Positions 30,056 to 38,206 are shown, counted from the first letter of the stretch. The stretch: 64,000 nt of DNA from Streptomyces sp. CB02414 (GCF_001905385.1 NZ_LIPF01000017.1:1-64000); one strand, 5' to 3'. The notes: generated by a model not told the origin, from the sequence alone. Made by a program: numbers and translations.

Positions 30056-30781
30056 TCACAGCAGGTCGGCAACCCAGCGAGCGATGACCTGCTCATCGAG
30101 GCCGTAGGCGCCCCTGGCCCCCATGTTGTTGGTCGCCTCGGCGTCGTAGCGGGTGGGCCGAGGGCGTTCGCCTCCGGCGAGGCGCTTCCATCGGCGCTCT
30201 GTGGTCTGCACCGCCACCCGGTGCTTGCTTGCACCGGGGAAGGCGCGCTCCAGGGAGATGCCTGCCGACACCGGCAACAACTCCTCCACGGCGTACGACG
30301 GCTGCTCGGCGGGCTGTGCCTCGACGGCCTGCATGAGGGCCACTGTGACCGGGGCGTCGTCCAGGAGGGCGGCGACGTCGACGTGGACCATGACCGCGCC
30401 CGCGCGGGAGAGGTACCAGGCTTCCTGTTCGTTGCGGACGACGCGCCAGCCCCGGGCGTGCAACGTGGCAAGCATCCGTGTCCAGAAGTCTTCGCCGAAC
30501 CCCGGGGCCCGCAGGTAGACATGAACGGGGAGGACAGGTTCGGCGATGGCGGCCGCGTCCTCCGGGTCCAGCCGGTCCGCCCGCAGAGCTCGGACGATGC
30601 CGGTGCGGTCCTTGAGGCCGAGTTCGTCTCTGATCCACGAGACCTTCATTCCGGCCTCGTAGGCGTCTCGGACGGTCTGCTCGTGGACGAGGGCGGCGGT
30701 CTCCTTGGCCGCGCGGGAGTCCCGCAGGCGCGGTCCCCAGGACTCCTTCAGCGCGTCGGCAGCGGTCTTCTGCTCGCTCAT
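30056..30781 (-). CDS. Hypothetical protein with an N-terminal HTH-like segment
   Basis: 241 residues from ATG 30781, which overlaps the preceding stop (ATGA). The N-terminal 70 residues are helical and include an HTH-like VRDAYEAGMKVSWIRDELGL followed by KDRTGIVRALRA. The central part (VHVYLRAPGFGEDFWTRMLA) is alpha/beta. The C-terminus has YDAEATNNMGARGAYGLDEQ. No enzyme motif. Cotranscribed with the gene upstream and probably controlled by the 38-base dyad at 31401. Confidence 0.65.
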   Translation of the reverse strand: MSEQKTAADALKESWGPRLRDSRAAKETAALVHEQTVRDAYEAGMKVSWIRDELGLKDRTGIVRALRADRLDPEDAAAIAEPVLPVHVYLRAPGFGEDFWTRMLATLHARGWRVVRNEQEAWYLSRAGAVMVHVDVAALLDDAPVTVALMQAVEAQPAEQPSYAVEELLPVSAGISLERAFPGASKHRVAVQTTERRWKRLAGGERPRPTRYDAEATNNMGARGAYGLDEQVIARWVADLL

Positions 30782-31365
30782 GACGTGGTACCTCCGTGCT
30801 CGGTCAGCTTCCGGTCGACGTCGGCGAGTTCGGCCAGGAGCCTCTCCCGCTTGGCCTTGAGGGCGTCGATGTCCACCGTCTCGCCCACGACCGTCAGGTG
30901 CGGTTCGCCCTCGATGGCGGCCCGGGGCAGGTCTCGGATCTCCACCACGGTTCCCTCCTCGGGCGCCACGGCGGGGTACTGCATCGACCCGGCACCGCCG
31001 GGGAAGCCGCCGGAGACGAGGACGACGCCCTCCCCGAGCCGGACGTCCGCGTCCCGACTGGAGCGGCTGACAATGGTCCGCCCGGCGAGACGGATCTTGT
31101 TGTCCCCCTTGGTGTGGCCCAGGTTGCTGATGTTCCAGCGGACGGTGACGAGGTCGGCCTGGTCCTCCGGGCTGCCGTCGGTGCCGTAGACCTCGCGGAG
31201 CAGGTCACGCACACGTTCCTCGTCGCGCGAGTCGAAGGTCCAGCAGCGGGACGCCCGGTCCCACTGTCCGCCGATGTACTTCGCCCCGGCGACGAACTCG
31301 TCGTCGTACGGGCTCGTGACCGCGAGGCGCCCCCGCTCGTTCGTCGTAATCCCGATGTCGTTCAC
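30778..31365 (-). CDS. Hypothetical element protein
   Basis: 195 residues; GTG 31365 follows GGGGGAGG. The N-terminal half holds a compact alpha/beta motif seen in several Streptomyces plasmid proteins (DDEFVAGAKYIGGQWDRASR, then CWTFDSRDEERVRDLL, VYGTDG). The middle is beta-rich (VTVRWNISNL, GRTIVSRSSRDADVR). A C-terminal coiled coil follows (DIDALKAKRERLLAELADVD). This suggests a self-associating nucleic-acid-binding protein, but the evidence is only structural feel. First gene of a two-gene operon. Confidence 0.65.
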   Translation of the reverse strand: MNDIGITTNERGRLAVTSPYDDEFVAGAKYIGGQWDRASRCWTFDSRDEERVRDLLREVYGTDGSPEDQADLVTVRWNISNLGHTKGDNKIRLAGRTIVSRSSRDADVRLGEGVVLVSGGFPGGAGSMQYPAVAPEEGTVVEIRDLPRAAIEGEPHLTVVGETVDIDALKAKRERLLAELADVDRKLTEHGGTTS

Positions 31366-31400
31366 AGTTCTGGCCTCCCCCGAGCGGGCATCTCCCGCTC

Positions 31401-31438
31401 TGTATGGACAACATACGACAGTGTATGTGATCCATACA
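31401..31438. promoter_or_regulatory. 38-base nested dyad operator
   Basis: Outer arms TGTATGGA (31401-31408) and TCCATACA (31431-31438), inner arms ACATAC (31411-31416) and GTATGT (31423-31428), all centred on 31419.5. It is AT-rich against the surroundings and 36 bases upstream of the GTG at 31365, a likely promoter-overlapping repressor site. Confidence 0.6.
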
Positions 31439-31590
31439 ATGCATGGGGGGAGGTAGGTCGATTTTTGCTGAGCGGGTGACACCGGCCGTGGCTGCGACCT
31501 GGCCAGATGCTGGACCTGCGTCGTCACCGACTGGTCACCGCAGAGGCTGCGGCGACCTTCGTGCGGTCGTCAGAGAGTGTGGCTTCAGCC

Positions 31591-32271
31591 CTATGCGGCG
31601 ACGCTGCGCTCTTGCTGGGACATGCCCCGGCGCCACTCCCGGCAGCCGGTGCCCCGGCATGCGGGACGAGGCGCCTCCCCCCGCTCGTTGCCCCGGTACC
31701 CGCCGGCCGTGCTGCACTGCGGATCGTCTTGGCCCAGCACGCACAGGGACCACCCGGCCTCGTCCAGCTCCTCGGCGAAGGCGGCGTCCCAGTTCGCCCG
31801 GCCGTAGACCTGGTGCAGGGTCACCCCGGCCTCCTTCGCCGCCTCGGCAACGGGCGTCCGTGCCGCGACCAGGTCCAGCACGCGCCTGCGCTGCTCGGCG
31901 GTGAACGCCTCCTCCGCCAGGGCCCGCCGGCGTTCCCGGCTCTCGGCGCTGTGGGCGTCCACGCACGCGGCGCACCGGCACCCGACCCGGTACAGGGTCG
32001 CCGGGGCGAACTTCTCGTGGTCGTACTGCACCCGCACGGGCCGCTTGGCGAGCCGGAGCAACTGCTTGCCGGTCCATACGTGCTGGCGGCCCCCGCGGGC
32101 GTGGGGGCGCACCCTGCTGCCGGGCAGGAGACCGTAGGTGACCATGCCGCTGACGCTGGTGGACGCCATGCCCAGCAGGGCGGCGACCCGGCGGACCGTG
32201 TAGGTCTCCTGCGGGTCGATCTGTTCGGCGTAGTCCGCCAGGGGATGGGGCTGCGTAGTCGTGCGGGACAC
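31591..32271 (-). CDS. Hypothetical protein with two HTH-like segments and Cys motifs
   Basis: 226 residues; GTG 32271 is preceded by AAGGTGA. An N-terminal HTH (YTVRRVAALLGMASTSVSGM), a basic middle (RVRPHARGGRQHVWTGKQLL), and a Cys pair CRCAACVDAH lead to a second HTH at ~135-165 (VAARTPVAEAAKEAGVTLHQ). The C-terminus, WSLCVLGQDDPQCSTAGGYR to CRGTGCREWRRGM, carries more Cys, possibly a zinc site. The layout recurs in Streptomyces phages and elements; DNA-binding is likely, target unknown. The CRISPR-like repeats begin 15 bases upstream of its start, inside its leader. Confidence 0.7.
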   Translation of the reverse strand: MSRTTTQPHPLADYAEQIDPQETYTVRRVAALLGMASTSVSGMVTYGLLPGSRVRPHARGGRQHVWTGKQLLRLAKRPVRVQYDHEKFAPATLYRVGCRCAACVDAHSAESRERRRALAEEAFTAEQRRRVLDLVAARTPVAEAAKEAGVTLHQVYGRANWDAAFAEELDEAGWSLCVLGQDDPQCSTAGGYRGNERGEAPRPACRGTGCREWRRGMSQQERSVAA

Positions 32272-32285
32272 CAGAATCACCTTTC

Positions 32286-32523
32286 GAGTCGCCCCCGCAG
32301 GCACGGGGAGCACGCAAGATCGTCACTGCCGTTGGGGCGGCGGATCGTCCCCGCAAGGGCGGGGAGCAGATGGCGCTTCATCCCCGCAGCGGCGGGGAGC
32401 ACTTCCCGAGGGGAAGGCCTCTGCATGTCCATGAAGGACCACCCCCGCGTCGGCGGGGACAAGGCGCGTTCGACCTGCGCGACTGAGTGATCACGGGTCC
32501 ACCTCCGCTAGCGCGGAGAGCAC
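32286..32523. CRISPR. Short decayed type I-E-like CRISPR array, no cas genes nearby
   Basis: Five 28-base repeats at 32286-32313, 32342-32369, 32375-32402, 32436-32463 and 32496-32523, with gaps of 28, 5, 33 and 32 bases. The 61-base period (28+33) is that of actinobacterial type I-E arrays. The repeat core is CCCCGC-nnnn-GCGGGG followed by AGCAC; the fifth copy has compensatory CTCCGC/GCGGAG. Repeats differ at many positions and one spacer is mostly deleted, so the array is old. No Cas gene is in the window. Confidence 0.6.
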
Positions 32524-32607
32524 GCCCCCACTGTAGCGATCCGGCGCGGCCGGGTGGGAGGAACCGGTGAGGCCCAGCGCCGGTAGCCGAGGCGGTCATG
32601 CAGAAGA

Positions 32608-32633
32608 GCGGTCACCTCCGACGAGGTGACCGC
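32608..32633. terminator. Terminator of the exonuclease gene
   Basis: 11-bp perfect stem GCGGTCACCTC / GAGGTGACCGC with a CGAC loop, flanked by AGAAG and CCTTCT; 29 bases after the minus-strand stop at 32662. Confidence 0.7.
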
Positions 32634-32661
32634 CCTTCTCGCTGCTCGGCCGGAACCGGGA

Positions 32662-33939
32662 TCAGACAGTCTCGGCGTGGACCTGCCTCGCCATGCCTTT
32701 CAGGAGGTCCACTACGGCCCGGCAGTCCGACAATGCTCGATGGTCCCCGCCGCACAGGGGCTGCCACGCGTAGTTCCCCCAGAAGTCGGACCAGTCACCG
32801 AACCATTCGGAGTACGGCAGCATCACGTCCTCGAAGTGCTGCCTGCTGCTCCAGGCGGCCGCAGCTGCGGCCGGGTCGGAGACTCCGGCCTGCTGGTGGT
32901 GCACGGTCAGCTCGTGACGCAGCCGACCGACGTCGAAGGACTTGTTGTAGATCAGACACCGTCGCCCTTCCAGAACCTCCGTCAGTCGCGGAAGGACGTC
33001 GCTGAACGAGGGAGCCCCCGTCGTCATCTGGTTGGTGATCCCGTGAATGTCGGTCGACTCAGCGGGGATCGGCACACCCGGGTCGATGAGCGTGTCCAGG
33101 AGCACGTCCCCGCCCATGCTGTACACCGCCAAGTCCACGATCCTGGCGTCCTCCTCCAGGCCGGTGGTCTCCGAATCCAGGACGACGACTGTCGGATCGT
33201 CAACGAGGGTCTGTGCCCAGTCGACCAGTTCGGCGACTCGCCGGCGCCGGTGTTCTTCTGCCTGTCGCTGGGATTCCTCGCGTGCCCGTTGCTGCTCAGC
33301 GCGTTCCCGTGCGTCGCGCTCGGCGCAGGGCGGGCACCACCGCGGCACCCAGCCCACCCGGTTCGCGGGGTCCGCCCGGACGGCGGCGATCTCGTCGTCG
33401 GTGGCCGTCACCGCGTTGCAGTCCCGGCCCGGGCAGGTACGCCGCCACACGGCCAGCCGCTCAGCCTCGAACTGCTTCTGCAACTGCCACAGCACCCAGC
33501 ACGGCGTGCAGCGGTCCTGCTCCTCCTGGCCCCTCCGGAACGGGGCCAGCGAGACACGGCGGCACTTCCAGCAGGTACGGGCTTGCAGAGCCTGACGCTC
33601 CTCCTGTTCCTGCACCTGGCACGGCCCGCATCGTCCGTACACGATGTGATCGCGCACAGAGCCGCACTTGGGGCACGTCCGTCGGGCAGTCTTCGCGGCC
33701 TGCTGCTTCGCCGACAGCGGCCGCATCTTCGCGGCGGCGGCCGGATCGTACAGCGGGAAGTTGCCCCACCCGTGGCCGCGCCGGTACACACGCACGAACG
33801 CCACCGGTTCCTGGCCAGGAGCGGGCTTCAGCCGCTGGCTCTTGAGTTCCGTCATCGTCAGCAGGTGCTGCTGATCTGCTGGAATGTCCCTGCGCTCATA
33901 CACAGGCAGCGAATCCGACTCGGGTACAGACGTGGTCAC
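32662..33939 (-). CDS. DEDDh 3'-5' exonuclease with multiple zinc ribbons
   Basis: 425 residues; GTG 33939 follows GGAGG by 5 bases. The N-terminal half carries successive zinc knuckles: CPKCG...CGPC, CWKC...CTPC and CPGRDC...CPPC, joined by a basic helix (ERAEQQRAREESQRQAEEHR). The C-terminal exonuclease domain has ExoI (VVVLDSETTGL, the D-x-E), ExoII (NKSFDVGRL) and ExoIII (HRALSDCRAVVDLL, the His and Asp). It should degrade single-stranded or structured DNA or RNA 3'-5', as DnaQ/RNase T relatives do. The zinc part probably selects the substrate. A single-gene unit on the minus strand between two terminators. Related zinc-ribbon exonucleases are frequent in Streptomyces elements. Confidence 0.85.
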   Translation of the reverse strand: MTTSVPESDSLPVYERRDIPADQQHLLTMTELKSQRLKPAPGQEPVAFVRVYRRGHGWGNFPLYDPAAAAKMRPLSAKQQAAKTARRTCPKCGSVRDHIVYGRCGPCQVQEQEERQALQARTCWKCRRVSLAPFRRGQEEQDRCTPCWVLWQLQKQFEAERLAVWRRTCPGRDCNAVTATDDEIAAVRADPANRVGWVPRWCPPCAERDARERAEQQRAREESQRQAEEHRRRRVAELVDWAQTLVDDPTVVVLDSETTGLEEDARIVDLAVYSMGGDVLLDTLIDPGVPIPAESTDIHGITNQMTTGAPSFSDVLPRLTEVLEGRRCLIYNKSFDVGRLRHELTVHHQQAGVSDPAAAAAAWSSRQHFEDVMLPYSEWFGDWSDFWGNYAWQPLCGGDHRALSDCRAVVDLLKGMARQVHAETV

Positions 33940-34177
33940 GAAGACCTCCAGATGCTCGACAGTCGTAGGCCAGCACAGCGCACAGCACTGACAAGTGGGC
34001 TGGGGAGAGTGGCCGCTGGGGGCCTTCGCCGGCCCCCAGACCCCCGCTCTCCGCGGCACCGACCGGCGCGGGCAGGTAGTAGGGGGTCGCGCTAGTCGCG
34101 CGCCGGACGGCACCGCGGCCTGTGCCGTCCGGGCGGGCGTGATCGGGCGTCAGAGCTTCACAGGGCGATTCCGTCGG
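33940..34177. other. Region beyond the integrase gene, hairpins and possible attachment site
   Basis: 238 bases without a gene, immediately after the integrase stop. It contains hairpins at 34017-34038 (TGGGGGCC / GGCCCCCA) and 34103-34132. An attP would normally lie in such a place, but no tRNA-like 3' end or direct repeat was recognised. Confidence 0.4.
34103..34132. terminator. Terminator of the integrase operon
   Basis: 11-bp perfect stem CCGGACGGCAC / GTGCCGTCCGG with an 8-base loop, 45 bases after the integrase stop. Confidence 0.65.
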
Positions 34178-35308
34178 TCAGAAGCCGATCCCCTCGGTGG
34201 GTGCGTCCTCGAACATCTCGCCCTCGTCCACGTACTCCCAAAACACCGGAGAATTGGCGGACCAACCGCCCTGGCGGCGCAGTTTGTCGATGCGCTTGCC
34301 CTTCTTGATGCCGGTGGTGACCAGACCGCGCCGAGCGGAGTGGCCGGTGATCCGGCGCCCCGTCAGGCCCGCGTACTTCGCGCAGCGCGCGAGCGCGCGG
34401 CCCACTCCGTCCGGCGACAGCCGTGCGGAGCCCAGGTGGCCCCACTGGTCGACGGGCAGGAACGCCGGGCCGTCAGGGGCAGCACCGGCAGCCAGTTTGG
34501 CCTCCTTCCACGCGAGCCAGCAGCGCACCGGGCAGGAGGCGCGGTTCTCGCCGTAGGTGACGGGATCGGTCCGGGGCGGGCGACCCTTCACCGAAGGGAC
34601 GGTGACCTTCAGGCCCTCGTCCACGACCTGGATGTGCGCATCGTCCAGCAGGGACATCTCCTCGTTGCGCCCGGCCACGGCCAGCTTCAGGGAGTTCAGC
34701 GCCTGGTCCCGCAGTCGGGCCAGCTCCGGCACCCGGTAGACGACGCGCCGTCGGGCCGTCGGCTGCGGCTGACGCTCGCGCGGAGCGTTGGCCATCGTCC
34801 GCAGGTCGGCGGGGCTGATGGCGGCCGCCTTGCCGCGGCCGCGCTTCATCCGCTTCTCGTCCAGCCTGAGCGGCTTCAGCGCCCGCCGGGCCGCCTCGGT
34901 GGCCTCCTTGGGGACCGTGTAGCCGTGCCTGCGGGCCTCCGAGGTGACGCCGGTGATCCGGCGCTCGATCGTGTTCGGCGGCGCCTCGACCACCTGGTCC
35001 AGGTACGTCACGAACGACACGAAGGTGCCCACGGTGACCTTGCTGTGCGGCAGGCGGGTGCCGGTCCGCTCGGCGAGCCAGTCGTGGAACTCCCCCCAGA
35101 TCTCCCAGTCCCGCGCGTAGCCGTCCTTGGTCTTCTTCGGCCGGATGCGGTGCAGGTGTTCCTCGGCATCCGCGTCCAGCGCAGCGAGGACAGCGTCCAC
35201 CGGGTCGGGCACGGCGACCTCGCCGGCGCCGGGGGCGTCGTCCACCAGCTCGGCGTCGACCACCTCCACCGGCTCCAGCTCGGTCCCGTGCTCTTGGGTG
35301 GTCGTCAC
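34178..35308 (-). CDS. Tyrosine recombinase (integrase)
   Basis: 376 residues; GTG 35308 has GGAGGAGG upstream and overlaps the previous stop (GTGA). The N-terminal core-binding helix domain spans ~50-165 (KTKDGYARDWEIWGEFHDWL, TFVSFVTYLDQV). Catalytic residues are all present: Arg in LAVAGRNEEMSLL, Lys in VTVPSVKGRPPR, His-x-x-Arg in ITGHSARRGL, Trp in GGWSANS, and Tyr in FWEYVDEGEMF. It should integrate or excise the element, or resolve multimers. It is the last gene of a tightly coupled six-gene operon, unusual for an integrase, so its expression is probably tied to the unknown proteins upstream. Confidence 0.85.
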   Translation of the reverse strand: MTTTQEHGTELEPVEVVDAELVDDAPGAGEVAVPDPVDAVLAALDADAEEHLHRIRPKKTKDGYARDWEIWGEFHDWLAERTGTRLPHSKVTVGTFVSFVTYLDQVVEAPPNTIERRITGVTSEARRHGYTVPKEATEAARRALKPLRLDEKRMKRGRGKAAAISPADLRTMANAPRERQPQPTARRRVVYRVPELARLRDQALNSLKLAVAGRNEEMSLLDDAHIQVVDEGLKVTVPSVKGRPPRTDPVTYGENRASCPVRCWLAWKEAKLAAGAAPDGPAFLPVDQWGHLGSARLSPDGVGRALARCAKYAGLTGRRITGHSARRGLVTTGIKKGKRIDKLRRQGGWSANSPVFWEYVDEGEMFEDAPTEGIGF

Positions 35309-35694
35309 TCGGCGACCTCCTCCCGGAATGGCGCCGGGAGGGTGTAGCCGCGTTCCCGCAGCCACTGGTGGACCGCCTTCTCCTCGGCCCGCAGCCGGTT
35401 GAAGACGGCGTCACCCTCGGGCGTCAGGCCCTTGAAGGCGACGCGGGCACTGCGGGTCTGCGCCCACTGGCACAAGGCCCACTGCGGCTGTCCGGTCTCG
35501 CTGTTGTACGTGGCCGGGTGCAGCAAGCCGTCCCGGACGAACGTGTCCCGCTCGGCCTGCCGCTGCTCGACCTTGGCCTCGGCGGCGGCGAGCGCTGCTC
35601 GGGCCTCCTCGACCTCCTTCTGCGCCTCGGTGATCCGGTCCTCGAAGTACGCGGTGACGACGGCAGTGCCGTCAATCTGCTCGGTGTCGCTCAC
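35305..35694 (-). CDS. Small coiled-coil protein upstream of the integrase
   Basis: 129 residues from GTG 35694 (GTGA overlap with the gene before, GTGA overlap with the integrase). A central coiled coil (ITEAQKEVEEARAALAAAEA, then KVEQRQAERDTFV) is followed by a winged-helix-like half (ARVAFKGLTPEGDAVFNRLR, EEKAVHQWLRERGYTLP). Translation is coupled with integrase, so it may act as a recombination directionality or accessory factor. That is inference from position only. Confidence 0.65.
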   Translation of the reverse strand: MSDTEQIDGTAVVTAYFEDRITEAQKEVEEARAALAAAEAKVEQRQAERDTFVRDGLLHPATYNSETGQPQWALCQWAQTRSARVAFKGLTPEGDAVFNRLRAEEKAVHQWLRERGYTLPAPFREEVAE

Positions 35695-36335
35695 TGCTTC
35701 TGGTCCTCCTGGGTCTCGGTCACGGCGGCCGCGTCCAGCTCGGCCGCCACCCACTTCGCCGCCGCGGTGACGCTGGTGAACGGCTTCTCGCCGCTGGTCT
35801 TCGCCCACAGCGCGTAGCCCGAGAGGCCACCGGCGGGCGGGCGGAAGTCGGGCCCGACGGCGGCGTGCCAGACGGTGCCGCCGCGCTTGCCCCGGCCCTC
35901 GGTGACCGTGCCGACGATGTCGTCCTCCGACAGCCGGTCGACCTTGTTCCGGGAGCAGAGGTAGGCGCCGGGCGAGTCGTACCCCCGCAGGTCGAGCAGC
36001 GGCGGGCCGGGGTAGAGCCACAGCCCGGCCACCCGCTTCGGGGGCTGCCCGTACCCGGTGCGCACGGTGGTGGTCGTCCGGGTGGTGTACTCCTCGCCGC
36101 TGATCAGGTGGGCCGTGCCACAGGACCGGCACAGCACCCGCAGGCTGATCCGGTCGTAGTGGTCGCGGTGGCCGCACTCCTCGTTGGGGCAGGAGTGCTC
36201 CGGACCCTCCCGGCGGGGGCGCAGCTTGGAGGCGACGGTCTGCTGGTCGACCTCCCAGACGGGCTTGGCACAGTCCGGCCGGTGGGCGAACGGCTGCCAC
36301 TCCAGGTGGGCGGCGATGGCGTCGGAACTGCTCAT
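35691..36335 (-). CDS. Hypothetical zinc-ribbon protein
   Basis: 214 residues from ATG 36335 with GGGAAG upstream. A four-Cys/His site CPNEECGHRDH...CRSCG lies at ~49-74. The rest is a beta-rich domain (VAGLWLYPGPPLLDLRGYDS, GTVWHAAVGPDFRPPAGG, YALWAKTSGEKPFTSVTAAA). Similar zinc-ribbon plus beta proteins occur in Streptomyces phage-type operons. Role unknown. Coupled by 4-base overlap to the gene after. Confidence 0.65.
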   Translation of the reverse strand: MSSSDAIAAHLEWQPFAHRPDCAKPVWEVDQQTVASKLRPRREGPEHSCPNEECGHRDHYDRISLRVLCRSCGTAHLISGEEYTTRTTTTVRTGYGQPPKRVAGLWLYPGPPLLDLRGYDSPGAYLCSRNKVDRLSEDDIVGTVTEGRGKRGGTVWHAAVGPDFRPPAGGLSGYALWAKTSGEKPFTSVTAAAKWVAAELDAAAVTETQEDQKQ

Positions 36336-36339
36336 GCGG

Positions 36340-37563
36340 TCACTTCCCGTCCGCGGTCAGCCACCGCAGGGTGCCGGTGATGGCTCCCTGCACGGCGTTC
36401 TCGCTGCCGGAGAGAAGGGCGTCCAGCAGACCAAGACCCGGGGTGTCCTTGCGGTAGACGAGCACGAGGGACGTGTCGTCCTCCGGGAGCGTCTCCGGGA
36501 GGGTGTGCAGGGGCATCATCGGGCCCGTCGTGATGCGGGCGGCCCGCACCTCGCCGGCCGCCACGGCGCGGGGCCGGTGACCGATCCGGTGCACCAGGTC
36601 GTGCGCGGGGTCGTCGTCCTCGCGGCACCCGCCGGGGCCCGGGCAGGGCCGGGGCTGCGGCTCGGCGTCGTGGCGGCGGGCCAGCTCGCCGCACAGCTCG
36701 GCGAGCCGCCGCACACCAAGGGTGCGGGTCTCACCAGCGATGACGGAGCGGGCCAGCGTCTCCGTCTCGCGCACCAGGTGCTCGGGCGTCATGTGGAAGG
36801 CGTTCGGCAGGTCCAGGTGGGCCCGCCCCTCGGCCGTGAGCGTCGGGGTCGTCGCCCCCCGGGCCGGACCCACCCACCTCACCGTGCTGGCGGCACGGTC
36901 CAGGTCCGTGACGCGGTGCAGGTTCCTCTCGGCGCCCTCGTCCTCGGTCGGGTACGGCTTGCGGCCGGTGCGGATCAGGCGCTCGATCTCCGTCCGCACG
37001 CCCTCCGGGGTCTGGTCGGGGAACAGGCCTGACTCGCGGAACAGGTCGGCGGCCTCGTCCAGCCACAGCACGACACGGTCGGCCTGACCGCCGGTGCGCT
37101 CCTGCTGGACGGCCAGCAGGGCGGCGAGCATGTCCGTGGCGGTCTTGCTGGGTGTGGTGCGCTCCAACTCATCGCGCAGCTTGAGGAGTTGGACGGTGTG
37201 GTCCTGGAGCTTGGTGGCGGCCCACTTGCGCGCGGCCTCGGCCTCGACGTCCTCGTCGGCGTTGCGGCGGTAGCGCTCGGCGACGGCGGCACAGTCGTCC
37301 TCGGCGCACAGGACGCGGGCCACGACCTCGGCAGATCCGTCGAGGTTCTCGGTGACCTCGACGTCGGCGTCCTCCAGCTCGGCGGCGATGCACTCGGAGA
37401 CCATCCGCAGGCCACGCTGGGCGTTGGCCTCCAGCTCCTTGAGGTGCTCGGCGGTGAGGGGCGCGGAGACGGCGCCGACGCTCCAGCGCACGCGGTGCAG
37501 GTGGACCGTGTAGTGGCGGTCCGGCTCTCCCGGTACGAGGAGGAGCGGTACGGACAGCGGCAT
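36340..37563 (-). CDS. Large hypothetical helical protein
   Basis: 407 residues from ATG 37563; GTG 37575 is an alternative that overlaps the previous stop. Mostly alpha: an Ala/Glu-rich N-terminal half (LTAEHLKELEANAQRGLRMV, EDVEAEAARKWAATKLQDHT), then a middle with DLFRESGLFPDQTPEGVRTE and RWVGPARGATTPTLTAEGRA. A Cys-rich insertion (CPGPGGCREDDDPAHD) precedes a conserved-looking end (DDTSLVLVYRKDTPGLGLLD). No catalytic motif. The largest member of the integrase operon. Confidence 0.65.
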   Translation of the reverse strand: MPLSVPLLLVPGEPDRHYTVHLHRVRWSVGAVSAPLTAEHLKELEANAQRGLRMVSECIAAELEDADVEVTENLDGSAEVVARVLCAEDDCAAVAERYRRNADEDVEAEAARKWAATKLQDHTVQLLKLRDELERTTPSKTATDMLAALLAVQQERTGGQADRVVLWLDEAADLFRESGLFPDQTPEGVRTEIERLIRTGRKPYPTEDEGAERNLHRVTDLDRAASTVRWVGPARGATTPTLTAEGRAHLDLPNAFHMTPEHLVRETETLARSVIAGETRTLGVRRLAELCGELARRHDAEPQPRPCPGPGGCREDDDPAHDLVHRIGHRPRAVAAGEVRAARITTGPMMPLHTLPETLPEDDTSLVLVYRKDTPGLGLLDALLSGSENAVQGAITGTLRWLTADGK

Positions 37564-37567
37564 GAGG

Positions 37568-37750
37568 TCAGTCACCCTTTCGTGTGGTGGCGGCCCGGGC
37601 GATCCGGGCGAGGTGCTCGAAGTCGGCGTCGGTGAGCGGGCCGCCGTCGGGGCGGGCGCAGTCGATGATGATGTGCGGGCGGGCCTGCACGCGGAACAGT
37701 TCAAGCTGCCCCGGGCAGACGGGAGTTGCCTCCACCGCCGGCGCGTTCAC
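37568..37750 (-). CDS. Small protein with a QLELF motif
   Basis: 60 residues from GTG 37750, which overlaps the preceding stop (GTGA), with GGAG upstream. Contains CPGQLELFRVQARPHIIIDC: QLELF fits the clamp-binding pentapeptide, and the strand HIIIDC suggests a tiny alpha/beta module. The helical end is DADFEHLARIARAATTR. It is inside the six-gene coupled operon. Function unknown. Confidence 0.6.
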   Translation of the reverse strand: MNAPAVEATPVCPGQLELFRVQARPHIIIDCARPDGGPLTDADFEHLARIARAATTRKGD

Positions 37751-38121
37751 CGGTTCTCCGGCTGCGGGTCGTCGTCGTCCAGGAAGATGGTGGCGCGGAA
37801 GCATCCGCCGACCTCGTCCATGCCCTTGCCGATCTTCCACCCGGCGTACAGCTCCTCGCGGCCGTCGCTGGTCGTCCGACTGCTCACGGTGGCGCCGACG
37901 TGAGCGGCCCACTGCTCGACCGCGGTGCGCTGGCCCTCCGGGGTGTAGCTGAGGCCGTCGGCCTCGCCGGTGAGGGCCCCGCTCGAAGCGAGCGTCCACA
38001 TCAGCGGCGGGAGGTCGGCCTTCGCGCCGTGCGCGAGGAAGGCGGCGAGCTGCTTCTGACCGTTGCTCTGCCACCGGTAGAACGTGGCGGTCGGCACGGT
38101 TTCGCTGCGTCGAACGGGCAT
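37747..38121 (-). CDS. First protein of the integrase operon, HTH-like start
   Basis: 124 residues from ATG 38121 with GGAAGGA upstream. The N-terminus (TVPTATFYRWQSNGQKQLAA) could be the recognition end of an HTH. The body is alpha/beta, with DLPPLMWTLASSGALTGEAD and EELYAGWKIGKGMDEVGGCF. An acidic tail FLDDDDPQPENR ends it. It may repress its own promoter through the 9-8-9 dyad 60 bases upstream. Otherwise uncharacterised. Confidence 0.65.
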   Translation of the reverse strand: MPVRRSETVPTATFYRWQSNGQKQLAAFLAHGAKADLPPLMWTLASSGALTGEADGLSYTPEGQRTAVEQWAAHVGATVSSRTTSDGREELYAGWKIGKGMDEVGGCFRATIFLDDDDPQPENR

Positions 38122-38180
38122 GCGATTCCTTCCGGGTCGGCGGACCGGTTCGGTGACCTGTCGTCATGTCCGGTTTATCA

Positions 38181-38206
38181 CCTCGGATATGGCACATTAT
38201 CCGAGG
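38181..38206. promoter_or_regulatory. 9-8-9 operator between divergent operons
   Basis: CCTCGGATA (38181-38189) and TATCCGAGG (38198-38206), perfect arms separated by 8 bases, AT-rich, between the start of the minus integrase operon (38121) and the plus operon from 38307. On the minus strand it abuts TGATAAAC, a -10-like sequence. Confidence 0.55.

Noticed and set aside
33940..34177. attP adjacent to the integrase
   Set aside because: No tRNA-like segment or repeated core could be recognised; only hairpins are visible.
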